A stretch of DNA of 64,000 bases from NCBI GenBank assembly GCA_964495075.1, contig CAZBUJ010000016.1, forward strand, positions 14,004 to 78,003. Direction: 5' to 3'. How positions within the stretch are numbered: the first letter of the stretch is position 1; every line of letters begins with the position of its first letter. This DNA comes from JAFGJQ01 sp964495075 (lineage in GTDB: Bacteria; Planctomycetota; Phycisphaerae; UBA1845). This document shows, piece by piece, positions 9,739 to 20,617 of this stretch. The translations under genes were made by a program, and so were the position numbers. Under the pieces are notes generated by a model. That model ran no database searches. It was not told the origin of the DNA and saw nothing but the letters and a program-made list of their open reading frames with translations.

Positions 9739-11080
9739 CTCAAAGTGACCGATTTTAGGCAGCCAGGAGCCGCTGAATTCGTTTAATCACAGGTTTATCG
9801 CTGCTGCGCTTCACGACTTCGTTCACGGCTTCGCGCCACAACTCCTGCCGGAGGTCCTGCTTGAGCTGGCGAATCGAGGGAGGCCGCAGCATGGTGTCAT
9901 TCGGTGGATCGCCTTGTGCACGCTGGCGCGTCAGCCCCAGGTGGGTCAGGCAGGCGTAGGCGACGTCCACGAGGTGCAGGTGTCTAACCACAGCTCGGTA
10001 CCGCTTGCAGCGGTAAGCGCCCAGCCCCAGTTGCTGCTTTTCATCCTTGATCAGCAGTTCAATCGACCAACGGTAGGCGTACTGCGCGATCACCTTCCTG
10101 GCAGACCGCTTGAGATCATCGGTCACGATGGCCAACGTCTTCGATTCGCCCCGGCGGCGCGAGAACACGACCTTGACATCCCCCACCTTCTTGAGCGATC
10201 CAACCCGCTCCGCCACGCGGTAGTGCTGGACGCGGGATCGTCCGGCCATCCGCATCCCCCGGCCCGACCGGCGCAGCACGTTGGGGCCGTATGTTTTCAA
10301 CGCGTGACTCTGCCGGCCGACCCAGAGAGACCGGTTGGCCTTGGCCACACTGATAAAATGCCACCCCCGGGCCTGGACCGCCTGGACCACACAGGGACAC
10401 AGATACCACGAATCGAACAGCACGGTGACGTCATACCCCGGCAGGTTCGCGTCCCGGATGGCCTGGGCCGCCAACGCGCTGAGCTTGACGAAGGGAAGCT
10501 TGAGCTTGGCGGCCAAGTCCTTCTTGACGTAGACGCAGGAGCCCCAGGGAATCGTGACCCCGCGATAGAGCAGGCAGACCTTGAGAATGGTGTGCCCGTC
10601 GCCGTACGTGCCGGTGGCCGCATGATACAGTCGGCCCACCCCGTCCATTTTCTTCGCCCGCTTGAGGACCTGGGTGTCATCGATCACGAAGTACAGGGGC
10701 TCGCCCTTGTGGTGCAGCCGCTTCAGCGTGTCCAGGGCGATGGCTTGGAGCACGGCGGATTCGTCCCACGCGCTACGCCACAGGAACTCGCCGTCATTGG
10801 TCCGGTGGGGGTGGTTGCGCAAGAGGCGGTTCAGCGCCCGGAGGTGGTGGTCGGAACTCACGGCCATGGCGGTGACCAACCCCCAGAAGTGGGGCCAGGC
10901 CCGGCGTGAAAAACTCTGCTTCAGGGGGCGGAAAAAGCTTGTGAAAACCTTGGGAATCTGGACGATAGTAACCATGCGGTGTTTCTCCCGGTGGTTTTGT
11001 TATACACCACTACTATCGGCTAGAAACACCGCTTTTCGTTTGCCCTCAGCTGGAGCAGAGCGTAAATCGGTCACTTTGAG
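9739..11080. mobile_element. Insertion sequence with perfect 17-bp terminal inverted repeats
   Basis: A 1342-bp element bounded by CTCAAAGTGACCGATTT (9739-9755) and its exact reverse complement (11064-11080). The hexamer GAATTA abuts both ends (9733-9738 and 11081-11086), which fits a target-site duplication. Removing the element rejoins an AT-rich GAATTACTAATT-type repeat, so it landed inside that repeat. It holds a single full-length DDE transposase reading leftward, whose stop codon overlaps the left inverted repeat. Perfect ends and an intact gene suggest recent insertion. Confidence 0.88.
9755..10975 (-). CDS. DDE transposase, IS4/IS701-like
   Basis: A 406-residue intact transposase. 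Candidate catalytic residues are the Asp in YFVIDDTQVLKRAKK, the Asp in VTVLFDSWYLC and the Glu in YRWSIELLIKDEKQQLG, the last matching the YRxxxxE-type motif of IS4/IS701-like enzymes. The central region (GDGHTILKVCLLYRGVTIPWG, VKLSALAAQAIRDANL) is typical of DDE_5/DDE_Tnp_1 transposases common in planctomycetes. It cuts and joins the element ends at 9739-9755 and 11064-11080. The gene fills the IS. Exact IS family assignment would need comparison with reference elements. Confidence 0.88.
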   Translation of the reverse strand: MVTIVQIPKVFTSFFRPLKQSFSRRAWPHFWGLVTAMAVSSDHHLRALNRLLRNHPHRTNDGEFLWRSAWDESAVLQAIALDTLKRLHHKGEPLYFVIDDTQVLKRAKKMDGVGRLYHAATGTYGDGHTILKVCLLYRGVTIPWGSCVYVKKDLAAKLKLPFVKLSALAAQAIRDANLPGYDVTVLFDSWYLCPCVVQAVQARGWHFISVAKANRSLWVGRQSHALKTYGPNVLRRSGRGMRMAGRSRVQHYRVAERVGSLKKVGDVKVVFSRRRGESKTLAIVTDDLKRSARKVIAQYAYRWSIELLIKDEKQQLGLGAYRCKRYRAVVRHLHLVDVAYACLTHLGLTRQRAQGDPPNDTMLRPPSIRQLKQDLRQELWREAVNEVVKRSSDKPVIKRIQRLLAA

Positions 11081-11406
11081 GAATTACTAATTACAAATGA
11101 GGCGTCACGCATGGAACGCTACTGGCGAGGCGCGAGCCTTACGGGCAGCGGTCACGATGCGTGGGTGTGCGTGCCGTGGAATCGTGGGCTAACCACGATT
11201 CTGGTCTGCACCCTCCCTGTGCCCCTCCGCTCGCGATGCCCCACCTGTAATCAGTACGACAACGCTAGTTTCGTCTCGGATCGCCGCTGGCGCCAGCGAG
11301 AACGCATTTGTGCAACAGGGCCGACCGGCGTTCGCGAGCTGCAAAGCGAATTGTAGCGCTGTCAAATTAGTAATTAGTAATTCGTCATTAGTAATTGGAC
11401 TGGCCC
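11081..11406. repeat. Gene-free stretch with AT-rich TAATTAGTAATT repeats
   Basis: Between the IS and pepD there is no convincing gene. At 11081-11098 lies the right half of the AT-rich repeat split by the IS. At 11365-11397 a second copy reads AATTAGTAATTAGTAATTCG followed by TCATTAGTAATTGG. A near-identical run is found at 38671-38702. The base composition contrasts sharply with the surrounding GC-rich DNA. The middle (11100-11360) shows no recognisable feature. Confidence 0.6.
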
Positions 11407-12906
11407 TCATCCCCTCGCCAGTTCGCTCAGCACCGCGGTCAGGTACTTCCACGACTTCTGCACCGACTTGACGTAGACCCGTTCGTCCGGGCTGTGGGCG
11501 CCTTCGATGCGGGGGCCGAAGCTGACCATGTCCATCCCGCCGCCGACGCGTTCGCCGAGCAGGCCGCACTCCAGGCCGGCGTGGATGGCGGTCACGTTGG
11601 GCGTTTCGCCGAACAGTTCCTCGTACACGCGCCGGCACGTGGCGAGCGTCGGCGAATCGACGTTCGGCCGCCAGCCGGGATACTCGTTGCCTGACTGAAC
11701 CGCCGCCGACGCGAGTCGCCCCGCGGCCGTGACCTGCCGCACCGCCGATTGCAACTGCGACGCCGACGAGCTGCGCGCCAGGCATTCCACCGTGATCCGG
11801 ACCGCGCCCGCCGCCTCGGAGGCGGCCTTCAGTGTCGCCACGTTGTTCGACGTCTCAATCAAGCCGGGGATATCCGGCACGACGGCGAGCACGCCGCTCG
11901 GCAGCGCGGCGACCGTGTGCAGCAACCGCTGCGTATCGGCGTGCGAGATCGCGGACGGCCGGTCGTCGGGTTGCCCGCGTTCCACGCGAATCGTGCAGTG
12001 CGCCTCCTTCTGTTCGCGCACCACCTCCGCCTGCACCGCCGCCGCGGCGCGAGAGAGGATACCGGTGATCCCGGCCGGCCCGGCCACGCTGGCCTGCGCT
12101 TCGCGCGGGATCGCATTGCGAAGACTCCCGCCCTCGATCGCCGTGAGTTGAAGCTGGCCCTCCGGCACGCCGGCCAGCATGCGAACCAGGAGCTTGATCG
12201 CGTTGCCGCGATTCAAGTGGATGTCGCAACCGGAGTGCCCCCCCTTCAGCCCCGCCACCGTCACCCGGCAGCACTCCGCGCCGGCCGGCACCGGTCCCGT
12301 CGCGAACGACCATGTCAAGGTCGTGTCACAGCCACCGGCGCAGCCGATGTAGATCACGTCGTCTTCCTCGGAGTCGAGGTTGAGCAGGCGGCGGCCTTTC
12401 AGCAGATCAGCCGGCAGCGCCTTGGCTCCCGTCATGCCCGCCTCTTCGTCCACCGTGCACAGCAGCTCGAGCGGCCCATGCGTGACGTCCGGCGACACGG
12501 CGGCCGCCATCGCCATGGCCACGCCGATCCCGTTGTCGGCCCCGAGCGTCGTGCCGTCGGCCCGCACGATCTGCTCACCGGCCGCATCCGTGTCGATGAT
12601 CAGGCGGATGGGGTCGTTGTCGAAGTCGTGCCGCGTGCCGGAGTTCTTCTCGCAGACCATGTCGAGGTGGCCTTGCAGCACGGTCACCGGCGCCTGCTGG
12701 CAACCGGGCGTAGCGGGCACATCGATCACGATGTTCCCCGCCGCGTCCTCGCGAACACCGAAGCCGTGCTCCTCGGCCACCGCCCGTATATGGGCGCGGA
12801 TGCGCTGCTCCTTCTTGGACGGGCGGGGGACGGCCGCCATGCCGGCGAACAACCGCCAGACCGGCGCGGGCTCGAGGGATTCAATGGAGTCGGTCGATGG
12901 CGTCAT
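11407..12906 (-). CDS. pepD: Aminoacyl-histidine dipeptidase PepD (M20 family)
   Basis: A 499-residue cytoplasmic metallopeptidase of normal PepD length. Zinc-site motifs are clear: LQGHLDMVCEK (His and Asp), LGADNGIGVAMAMA (bridging Asp), the general-base region CTVDEEAGMTGA and the C-terminal HAGLECG block. The lid region carries KGGHSGCDIHLNRGNA. PepD hydrolyses Xaa-His and other dipeptides and helps recycle amino acids. AAAGGTG precedes the ATG at 12906. It lies 81 bases downstream of the thioredoxin-like lipoprotein on the same strand and may share its transcript, although no functional link is evident. Confidence 0.95.
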   Translation of the reverse strand: MTPSTDSIESLEPAPVWRLFAGMAAVPRPSKKEQRIRAHIRAVAEEHGFGVREDAAGNIVIDVPATPGCQQAPVTVLQGHLDMVCEKNSGTRHDFDNDPIRLIIDTDAAGEQIVRADGTTLGADNGIGVAMAMAAAVSPDVTHGPLELLCTVDEEAGMTGAKALPADLLKGRRLLNLDSEEDDVIYIGCAGGCDTTLTWSFATGPVPAGAECCRVTVAGLKGGHSGCDIHLNRGNAIKLLVRMLAGVPEGQLQLTAIEGGSLRNAIPREAQASVAGPAGITGILSRAAAAVQAEVVREQKEAHCTIRVERGQPDDRPSAISHADTQRLLHTVAALPSGVLAVVPDIPGLIETSNNVATLKAASEAAGAVRITVECLARSSSASQLQSAVRQVTAAGRLASAAVQSGNEYPGWRPNVDSPTLATCRRVYEELFGETPNVTAIHAGLECGLLGERVGGGMDMVSFGPRIEGAHSPDERVYVKSVQKSWKYLTAVLSELARG

Positions 12907-12987
12907 CGGTGGTCACCTTTCTCCCCGGCGAGGGCTGGTTCGCGGAACAGTGGGATGGTCCGGGCCAACTCCGGCCGGCGTCGTCGT

Positions 12988-13452
12988 CTACTCGTTGAAG
13001 AACTTCTTGAGCGGCGGGGCCATGTTCTTGGGGATATTCTCGGCCCACGCCCCGCCGTCGATGCGAGCCACCGGCTTGCCGTCGCCGTCCAGCCGGAAGA
13101 AGGCCGGGACGGGGATCGCCTGCATGCCCGCGTCCGCGAAATGCGGCTTCCAGGCGTCATGGTCCAGGTGAATGACGTACGTGCCGTCGAACGCGTCCTT
13201 CATGAGCGGATCGTCCATGCTGGCCTTCAGCTGCCGGCACGGCGCGCACCACGTGGCCGTGACCTCCACGATCGGAATGAGCTGCCTCTCCCGGGCGTTG
13301 GCCGCCTCGGCGTTGAGCAGCGCGGGCAATGGCTGTCCGGCTTCCGGCTTCAGTTCCGTCTGGACAAAACCTCTGTGTTGGGCACAGCCGGCGCCGGCCA
13401 CCAGCACGGTGCCCACCATCAGCACGGCGGCCGAAACTGCGGTCGTCTTCAA
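12988..13452 (-). CDS. Thioredoxin-like lipoprotein
   Basis: A 154-residue protein best started at a TTG (13452), preceded by AAAGGA. This start gives a leader MKTTAVSAAVLMVG ending in the lipobox VAGAGC, so it is probably anchored as a lipoprotein facing the periplasm. The thioredoxin fold follows with IVEVTATWCAPCRQLK (redox pair CAPC) and the cis-Pro region IPVPAFFRLDGDGKP. Such proteins reduce or oxidise disulfides outside the cytoplasm, for example during cytochrome c maturation or envelope quality control. Further upstream codons stay open but lack a ribosome site. It precedes pepD on the same strand. The partner protein is unknown. Confidence 0.82.
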   Translation of the reverse strand: MKTTAVSAAVLMVGTVLVAGAGCAQHRGFVQTELKPEAGQPLPALLNAEAANARERQLIPIVEVTATWCAPCRQLKASMDDPLMKDAFDGTYVIHLDHDAWKPHFADAGMQAIPVPAFFRLDGDGKPVARIDGGAWAENIPKNMAPPLKKFFNE

Positions 13453-13661
13453 GGTCGATTCCTTTCGTGTCGGGGCTTGATCGCTCGCCCACGCCGACAG
13501 CCGGCGGGTCACACGCGTAAGAATAGCCGGGGGGCGGCGCATTTCAAACCGACGGCCCCGCCCGACCCGAGGCGCGGGCCGTCATTCGGCGTGCGATTCG
13601 CCGGCCACCCGGGAGACGGCCATCGCGGACTCGGGTCCGGCCGCGGCCGCGGGAGTGACCG

Positions 13662-13691
13662 TTGATTCTACCGAGCCCGGCGCAGTAGGAT
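13662..13691 (+). promoter_or_regulatory. Possible promoter of the sigma/anti-sigma pair
   Basis: TTGATT (13662-13667), an 18-base spacer and TAGGAT (13686-13691), about 70 bases before the GTG start of the sigma factor gene. Confidence 0.4.
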
Positions 13692-13764
13692 GCCAGCGAT
13701 AGGCTTCACTCCCGGTCGCCGAGCGGCCGATCGTCTGGACCGAACCCGACGCCGGAGGACGGGC

Positions 13765-14364
13765 GTGTCCGATAAGACAGATACGCCGACCGACGCCGCG
13801 TCCCACCCCACCACCTGGGTCGAACGCCACGGCGACGCTTTGTACCGCTATGCCCTGCTGCGGGTCGGCGACGCGGACGTCGCGGAGGACCTGGTTCAGG
13901 AGAGCTTCCTGGCCGCCCTGCACGCCCGGGAGCGGTTTTCCGCCCGCTCATCGGAACGAACCTGGCTGATCGGCATTCTCAAGCGGAAGATCGTGGATCA
14001 CGTGCGGCATGCGGTGCGGGAGCGCGCGCCGGACCGCCCCGAGGAGTTCACCGGGCAGGACGACGCCTTCTTCGCCAAAAGCGGCAAATGGAAGAGCCTG
14101 CCCGGCCGGTGGGGCCGCGACCCGCGCTCCGACTCCGAGAACCGTGAATTCTGGGCGGTGATCCGCCATTGCCTGACCCTCCTGCCCTCCAAGCTGGCCG
14201 ACGCCTTCCTGCTGCGCGAGCTGGACCAGATGGACGGCGACGAGGTTTGCAAGGTTCTGGATATTTCTGCGACCAATCTCTGGGCACGGCTGCACCGGGC
14301 TCGGCTGCGGTTGCAGGAATGCTTGCAGACGAACTGGTTCACTGAACGACACCGACGAAGTTGA
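13765..14364 (+). CDS. ECF-type RNA polymerase sigma factor
   Basis: A 199-residue sigma-70 family protein. The GTG at 13765 is chosen because GGAGGA lies 5 bases upstream; earlier in-frame codons lack a ribosome site. Region 2 is seen at RYALLRVGDADVAEDLVQES and FSARSSERTWLIGILKRKIVDHVR; region 4 at LLPSKLADAFLLRELDQMDG and KVLDISATNLWARLHRARLR, a form common in planctomycetes. ECF sigmas redirect RNA polymerase to stress or envelope regulons. A zf-HC2-type anti-sigma gene starts 10 bases after the stop, so the two are co-transcribed and the sigma is probably held inactive by that protein. An unusually long region 2-4 linker (about 45 residues) is present. Confidence 0.9.
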   Translation: MSDKTDTPTDAASHPTTWVERHGDALYRYALLRVGDADVAEDLVQESFLAALHARERFSARSSERTWLIGILKRKIVDHVRHAVRERAPDRPEEFTGQDDAFFAKSGKWKSLPGRWGRDPRSDSENREFWAVIRHCLTLLPSKLADAFLLRELDQMDGDEVCKVLDISATNLWARLHRARLRLQECLQTNWFTERHRRS

Positions 14365-14374
14365 GACGGCACCT

Positions 14375-14653
14375 GTGATTGAATTCCTGCGACTGCTCTT
14401 TGCCCCGTGCAGCGAGATATCCCTCCTCGCATCGACCGCACTGGACCGACCATCGACCCGCGCCCAGCGTGTCGCGGTTGCATTTCACTGCCTCTATTGC
14501 AAAGCCTGCCGCCGGTACCGCCGCCATGTTGCGGCCCTGCGCCGGGCGGTGCGTGCCATGCTCGAATACGCGCTCGCCGATGGCACGGCCGTCGGCGCCG
14601 CCCTGTCGCTCGAAGCCCGCGAACGCATCCACCGGGCGCTCACCGAACGGTAG
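14375..14653 (+). CDS. Small zf-HC2-like anti-sigma factor
   Basis: A 92-residue protein starting at a GTG ten bases after the sigma gene. It has the pattern of short zinc-binding anti-sigma domains that partner ECF sigmas: CSEISLLASTALDRP near the N-terminus, then FHCLYCKACRRYRRHVAAL, giving the His/Cys cluster of a zf-HC2 finger. No transmembrane segment is visible, so it would act as a soluble, possibly redox- or metal-sensing, antagonist of the adjacent sigma factor. The C-terminal 30 residues are unremarkable. The weak ribosome site suggests translational coupling to the sigma gene. The assignment rests on this motif and the operon context. Confidence 0.78.
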   Translation: MIEFLRLLFAPCSEISLLASTALDRPSTRAQRVAVAFHCLYCKACRRYRRHVAALRRAVRAMLEYALADGTAVGAALSLEARERIHRALTER

Positions 14654-15150
14654 CCCGCCGTTCGCGCCGGCCGCCCGGTCATCGCGGATCCGCCCTCGAC
14701 GCAAAAAACTCCCATCGGCGGCTGTCAGGAATCCGCCCCACTCGCGACTAACCTCGGACGGCGCGGCCACCGCGTCGGACTCGGGCGCCGTCGAGGACTC
14801 GTTCTTCCGAACGACACCGGGGGGACACGATACTTCTGCCGCGTTTGTTCCCCGCCCGCGAACACCCCCGCCAGCAGTGGGGCGACTGACTCGCGTGAAA
14901 ACGCGCCGGGGAGATGAGCGAACGGCCGCGCTGCGTGCGACGGGTGTTCAGGCGGGAGCAAACACGGCGGTTCAAACGAAAACGGGGATGGCGGCGTCGC
15001 TGGCCGTCGCACGCCGGAGCCGTTGGACGGAACCACTTGGGCGAGGCGGTTCGGCCGTGCGGTGCGGGGGAGCGCTGCACCCCGGGGGCCTCGACCGAGC
15101 AACCCGACGGAACAGACAGGCAATCAGGGAGGACTACTGGAGAACCAGGC
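14654..15150 (+). other. Gene-free region upstream of the DM13/Spondin_N gene
   Basis: No convincing gene is present. GGAATC (14728-14733) followed by CGACTAA (14745-14751) resembles the GGAA...CG-type spacing of ECF promoters and could be a target of the neighbouring sigma factor, which is speculative. GGGAGGA (15127-15133) lies about 17 bases before the ATG at 15151. Confidence 0.35.
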
Positions 15151-16353
15151 ATGCAATGGATACGGCGAAACGCGGCGGGATGTGCAGGACTGTTGTTGGC
15201 GCTGGCGCTCGTGGCCCGGGCCGCAGGCGGAACCGAGTATGAACGGGCCGGATGGCGGGCGGAACTGTCGACGATCTTTCACGACGTCGACGGCATGGTG
15301 ATCATCGTCGACGAACGGACGATCCAGGTGGAGCACTTCACATTCGACGGGGGCGGGCCCGCCGTGTACTTCTACCTGGGCGAGACCGACAGCAGCCCGT
15401 CCTTCGGCGACGGCATCCCCATCAGCGGTCGCCTGTCCCGCCCGTACGACGACGAGTCGCTGACCCTGACGCTGTCGCCCGAGCAGTCCCTCGACGGCTA
15501 CGGAGCGGTCTCCGTCTGGTGCGAGGACTTCGCGGTCAACTTCGGCTCGGGGTCGTTCCGGCCGCCGAATGACCTGGACGAAAACGGCGTGATCGACCTG
15601 GACGACTACGTCGGGTTCGGCGACTGCCAGGCCGGGCCGGATATGGAGCCCGACCCGCTGGACCTCACGCGGGACGAATGTTTCGCCGTGTTCGATCTCA
15701 ACGTCGACCGCCGGGTCGACCTGACCGACTTCAGCGGCTTCCAGAAGGCACTGACCATTCCGCCGGACCCGACCGCGACATATCGACTGGTGTTCAACGC
15801 GACCTGGTCGGCGGAGACGCACCCGACCGACTTCCCGTCGAACCCGCACTTCTCCGGACTGATCGGCGGTACGCACAGCGACGCCGTTACGTTCTGGCAG
15901 GAAGGTGAACTCGCCTCGCCCGGGATCAAGAGCATGGCCGAGACGGGCAGCAAGACGCTGCTTCAGGGCGAGGTGCAAGACGCGATGGCGGACGGCGACG
16001 CCGAAGCGGTGATCTCCGGCGGCGGCATCAGCCCATCGCCCGGGTCGGTGTCAGTGGAGTTCACGGTGAGCGTGGAGTACCCGCTGGCGACGGTGGTCAG
16101 CATGATCGCGCCGAGCCCGGACTGGTTCGTGGGCACGTCCGGCTACCCGCTGCTCCAGGAGGGGCAGTGGGTCGACGAGGCGGTCGTCTCGCTGCAGCCT
16201 TACGACGCGGGCACCGACAGCGGCACGACCTACACCTCGCCCAACCAGCCGACGGTTCCGCCGGTGCCGATTTTCCAAATCACCGGCCCGCCGTTGGAAG
16301 TGGACGGCATGGTGCCACCACTTGGCACTTTTACGTTTACACGGATCGACTAA
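15151..16353 (+). CDS. Secreted DM13 - dockerin-like - Spondin_N protein
   Basis: A 400-residue exported protein. Residues 1-27 form a signal peptide (CAGLLLALALVARAAGG). Residues about 30-125 match the DM13 domain, a predicted redox/cytochrome-like beta domain (FHDVDGMVIIVDERTIQVEH, VYFYLGETD). Residues about 136-195 hold two dockerin-type EF-hand loops, DLDENGVIDLDDYVGFGDC and DLNVDRRVDLTDFSGFQKAL, likely calcium-binding. Residues about 205-385 form a Spondin_N domain (YRLVFNATWSAETHPTDFPS, SMIAPSPDWFVG, YDAGTDSGTTYTSPN), a matrix-protein domain first known from animals. The architecture suggests a cell-surface or matrix adhesin, perhaps docked through the EF-hand pair. It follows the sigma/anti-sigma pair after a long leader. 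No enzymatic residues were recognised. Confidence 0.85.
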   Translation: MQWIRRNAAGCAGLLLALALVARAAGGTEYERAGWRAELSTIFHDVDGMVIIVDERTIQVEHFTFDGGGPAVYFYLGETDSSPSFGDGIPISGRLSRPYDDESLTLTLSPEQSLDGYGAVSVWCEDFAVNFGSGSFRPPNDLDENGVIDLDDYVGFGDCQAGPDMEPDPLDLTRDECFAVFDLNVDRRVDLTDFSGFQKALTIPPDPTATYRLVFNATWSAETHPTDFPSNPHFSGLIGGTHSDAVTFWQEGELASPGIKSMAETGSKTLLQGEVQDAMADGDAEAVISGGGISPSPGSVSVEFTVSVEYPLATVVSMIAPSPDWFVGTSGYPLLQEGQWVDEAVVSLQPYDAGTDSGTTYTSPNQPTVPPVPIFQITGPPLEVDGMVPPLGTFTFTRID

Positions 16354-16656
16354 CGTCGAAGCCTTCGACCTTCTCCTTGAACACGGTGTCGCGCGGCGGT
16401 CAACCCGGACGGCCACGCGACACTTGTTTATGAGCATCCCGCGCGGTCTGGCCCCCACGGCGCGGCGAGCGGGTGCAGCGGCGGCGCCGGCGGCGACCGC
16501 TTGGATTGGGCGACGGTCCGCGGTATGATGCCGACCGGACATTGAACCGCCCGTACGCCGGGTTTTCACCACGGATTTGCAGCGCCGACGGGCGGCGTCG
16601 TTGCCGCCTCTGCGGATGCCTCGTCCGGGCAATCTGTGCGTACGCGGTCAGGGACC
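16354..16656 (+). other. Gene-free stretch with a short hairpin
   Basis: Just after the stop codon, GTCGAAG / CTTCGAC (16355-16369) can form a 7-bp stem around a single base, at most a weak terminator. Nothing else is recognised before the next ATG. Confidence 0.4.
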
Positions 16657-17289
16657 ATGAGCAGCATTCCCACAACGACATGCCCGTCCTGCCACGCCTC
16701 GCTGAGCGACCGCGCCCCAGACCAAGCCCGGTGTCCGTTCTGCGACGCCGGCCTGCCTCCGGCCACCGTATCGGAAGTCCCGTCTGCACAACCGGGCGCC
16801 CCCCCACCGTTCCGCACGCGGGGCGGCCCCGATATCCGTGCCCTGGCTCGAAGACAGCGCTGGACCATATGGCTCATCCTGTTGGTGATCATTTCCTACG
16901 TCGTCATGTTCGGGCCCAGATTCCCCGGGTTCGGAATGATCCTGGTGGCCGTCGTGGGTCTGCTCCGCCTGGTCACCTTGGCCTTGCTGATCATCGGCGT
17001 CGTCCTGATGCTCACCGCCCAGCGCACTCACTGGGCCGTCACCACGATTTGCGCAATCCTCATGATCTGTCCGTGCGTCAACCTCATCGTTCTGGTCCTC
17101 GTGAACGCCAGCGTGAACAATACGCTCCGCCGGGCCGGCCTCCGCGTCGGCCTCATGGGTGCCAAAAAAGAAGACGTCGAGCGTGTGCTCAACCCCGCAC
17201 TCTGCACCGGCTGCGGGTACGACCTCACTGGCAACGTAACCGGCCGTTGCCCGGAGTGCGGCCGGCCATGTCGGCCAACGTCAACGTGA
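16657..17289 (+). CDS. Membrane protein with zinc ribbons at both ends
   Basis: A 210-residue protein whose ATG follows GGGA. The N-terminus carries one zinc ribbon (CPSCHASLSDRAPDQARCPFC). The middle has three to four hydrophobic segments (WTIWLILLVIISYVVMFG; ILVAVVGLLRLVTLALLII; WAVTTICAILMICPCVNLIV). The C-terminus has a second ribbon, CTGCGYDLTGNVTGRCPECG, a signature extremely common in Phycisphaerae-type planctomycete membrane proteins. Function is unknown; the ribbons probably face the cytoplasm and bind zinc. A decayed partial copy lies immediately downstream (17478-17671), showing that this locus was once duplicated. There is no obvious operon partner. Confidence 0.82.
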   Translation: MSSIPTTTCPSCHASLSDRAPDQARCPFCDAGLPPATVSEVPSAQPGAPPPFRTRGGPDIRALARRQRWTIWLILLVIISYVVMFGPRFPGFGMILVAVVGLLRLVTLALLIIGVVLMLTAQRTHWAVTTICAILMICPCVNLIVLVLVNASVNNTLRRAGLRVGLMGAKKEDVERVLNPALCTGCGYDLTGNVTGRCPECGRPCRPTST

Positions 17290-17477
17290 TATGGCGGTCG
17301 GGCGGGCGATAGGCGGCCGGGCGGGCACGAGCACGGCTGAGCTCAGGCGTCTTTCGCGTGGATCACGTGACGTGTATGGCTGGAATGGCATCGTGAAGTC
17401 TGATGGACGCGGCATCCACGCGGCCGCGAACGGCCCCAAGTCCGGTCAAGGGATGTGAGAAGCCCCTCGACAACGGC

Positions 17478-17657
17478 GTGCCCGTCCACCCCTCGCTGAG
17501 CGCCCTCGCCCGCGATCAGGATCGGTGTCCGTATTGCGAAGCCAGTCTACCACTTCCAACCCCGACCAAACGCCACGCCGGGCGGGACTCCGCGTCGGAC
17601 TTCTGGGAGTTTCCGACGCGGACGTCAAGCGGCTGTTCCACCAGGCCGGCAACGCAC

Positions 17658-17671
<14 letters not shown>
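17478..17671 (+). pseudogene. Decayed partial copy of the zinc-ribbon membrane protein gene
   Basis: The 5' part reads VPVHPSLSALARDQDRCPYCEASLP and aligns with CPSCHASLSDRAPDQARCPFCDAGLP of the intact gene. The 3' part, in a different frame, reads GLRVGLLGVSDADVKRLF and aligns with GLRVGLMGAKKEDVERVL. All membrane segments and the C-terminal ribbon are missing and the two parts are out of frame, so this is a remnant of a tandem duplicate. Its end overlaps the 3' end of clpB on the opposite strand. Confidence 0.72.
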
Positions 17672-20246
<2,575 letters not shown>

Positions 20247-20617
20247 CCACGTTTTCTCCATTCTCGGACGGACGGTGCCCGCCCGTCCAAGCATCCACGC
20301 TTCAGGCCGTGTGCCAGCCGAGAAATCTCCATAAGATCATTTTTTACACACAGTTGCATCGTTCTCTCCGCCCGGCGCCACTGTCATATTGGCAGCAGGA
20401 CGAGCCTCCGGCAGGCGGGCTGGTCGCCTCCACGCCGTACCCAAAACGTGAAGCCACGCCTTGATTAGTCAGCCCCGGCCGGCACATATATGAGCACAAG
20501 TGGCTCACATTCTGACAATCGTAGCCCTGTTCGGCGGCCGGGAATTGTACGTAAGTAAGTAGGTAAATGGCGTACCGTGCGCGATTTATAAGGCACCCCA
20601 AGACCAGGAACAACGAC
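20247..20617. other. Divergent intergenic region between clpB and the DUF4382-like lipoprotein
   Basis: It contains the CTGTCATATTGGCAG palindrome (20381-20395) and, on the lipoprotein side, a run of TAAG/TAGG units near 20551-20566. No gene or complete promoter was recognised for the plus-strand gene. Confidence 0.5.
20381..20395 (-). promoter_or_regulatory. Palindromic element upstream of clpB
   Basis: CTGTCATATTGGCAG (CTGCCAATATGACAG read toward clpB) is a near-perfect inverted repeat about 135 bases before the clpB ATG. An equivalent, fully symmetric copy (CTGCCAGTTTGGCAG) stands upstream of groES at 28672-28686. The shared site before two heat-shock operons suggests a common regulator. 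Confidence 0.55.

Noticed and set aside
11111..11356. 81-codon plus-strand open frame between the IS and pepD
   Set aside because: No ribosome site, unusual composition and no recognisable domain; it lies in an AT-rich repeat-bearing gap and looks like chance.
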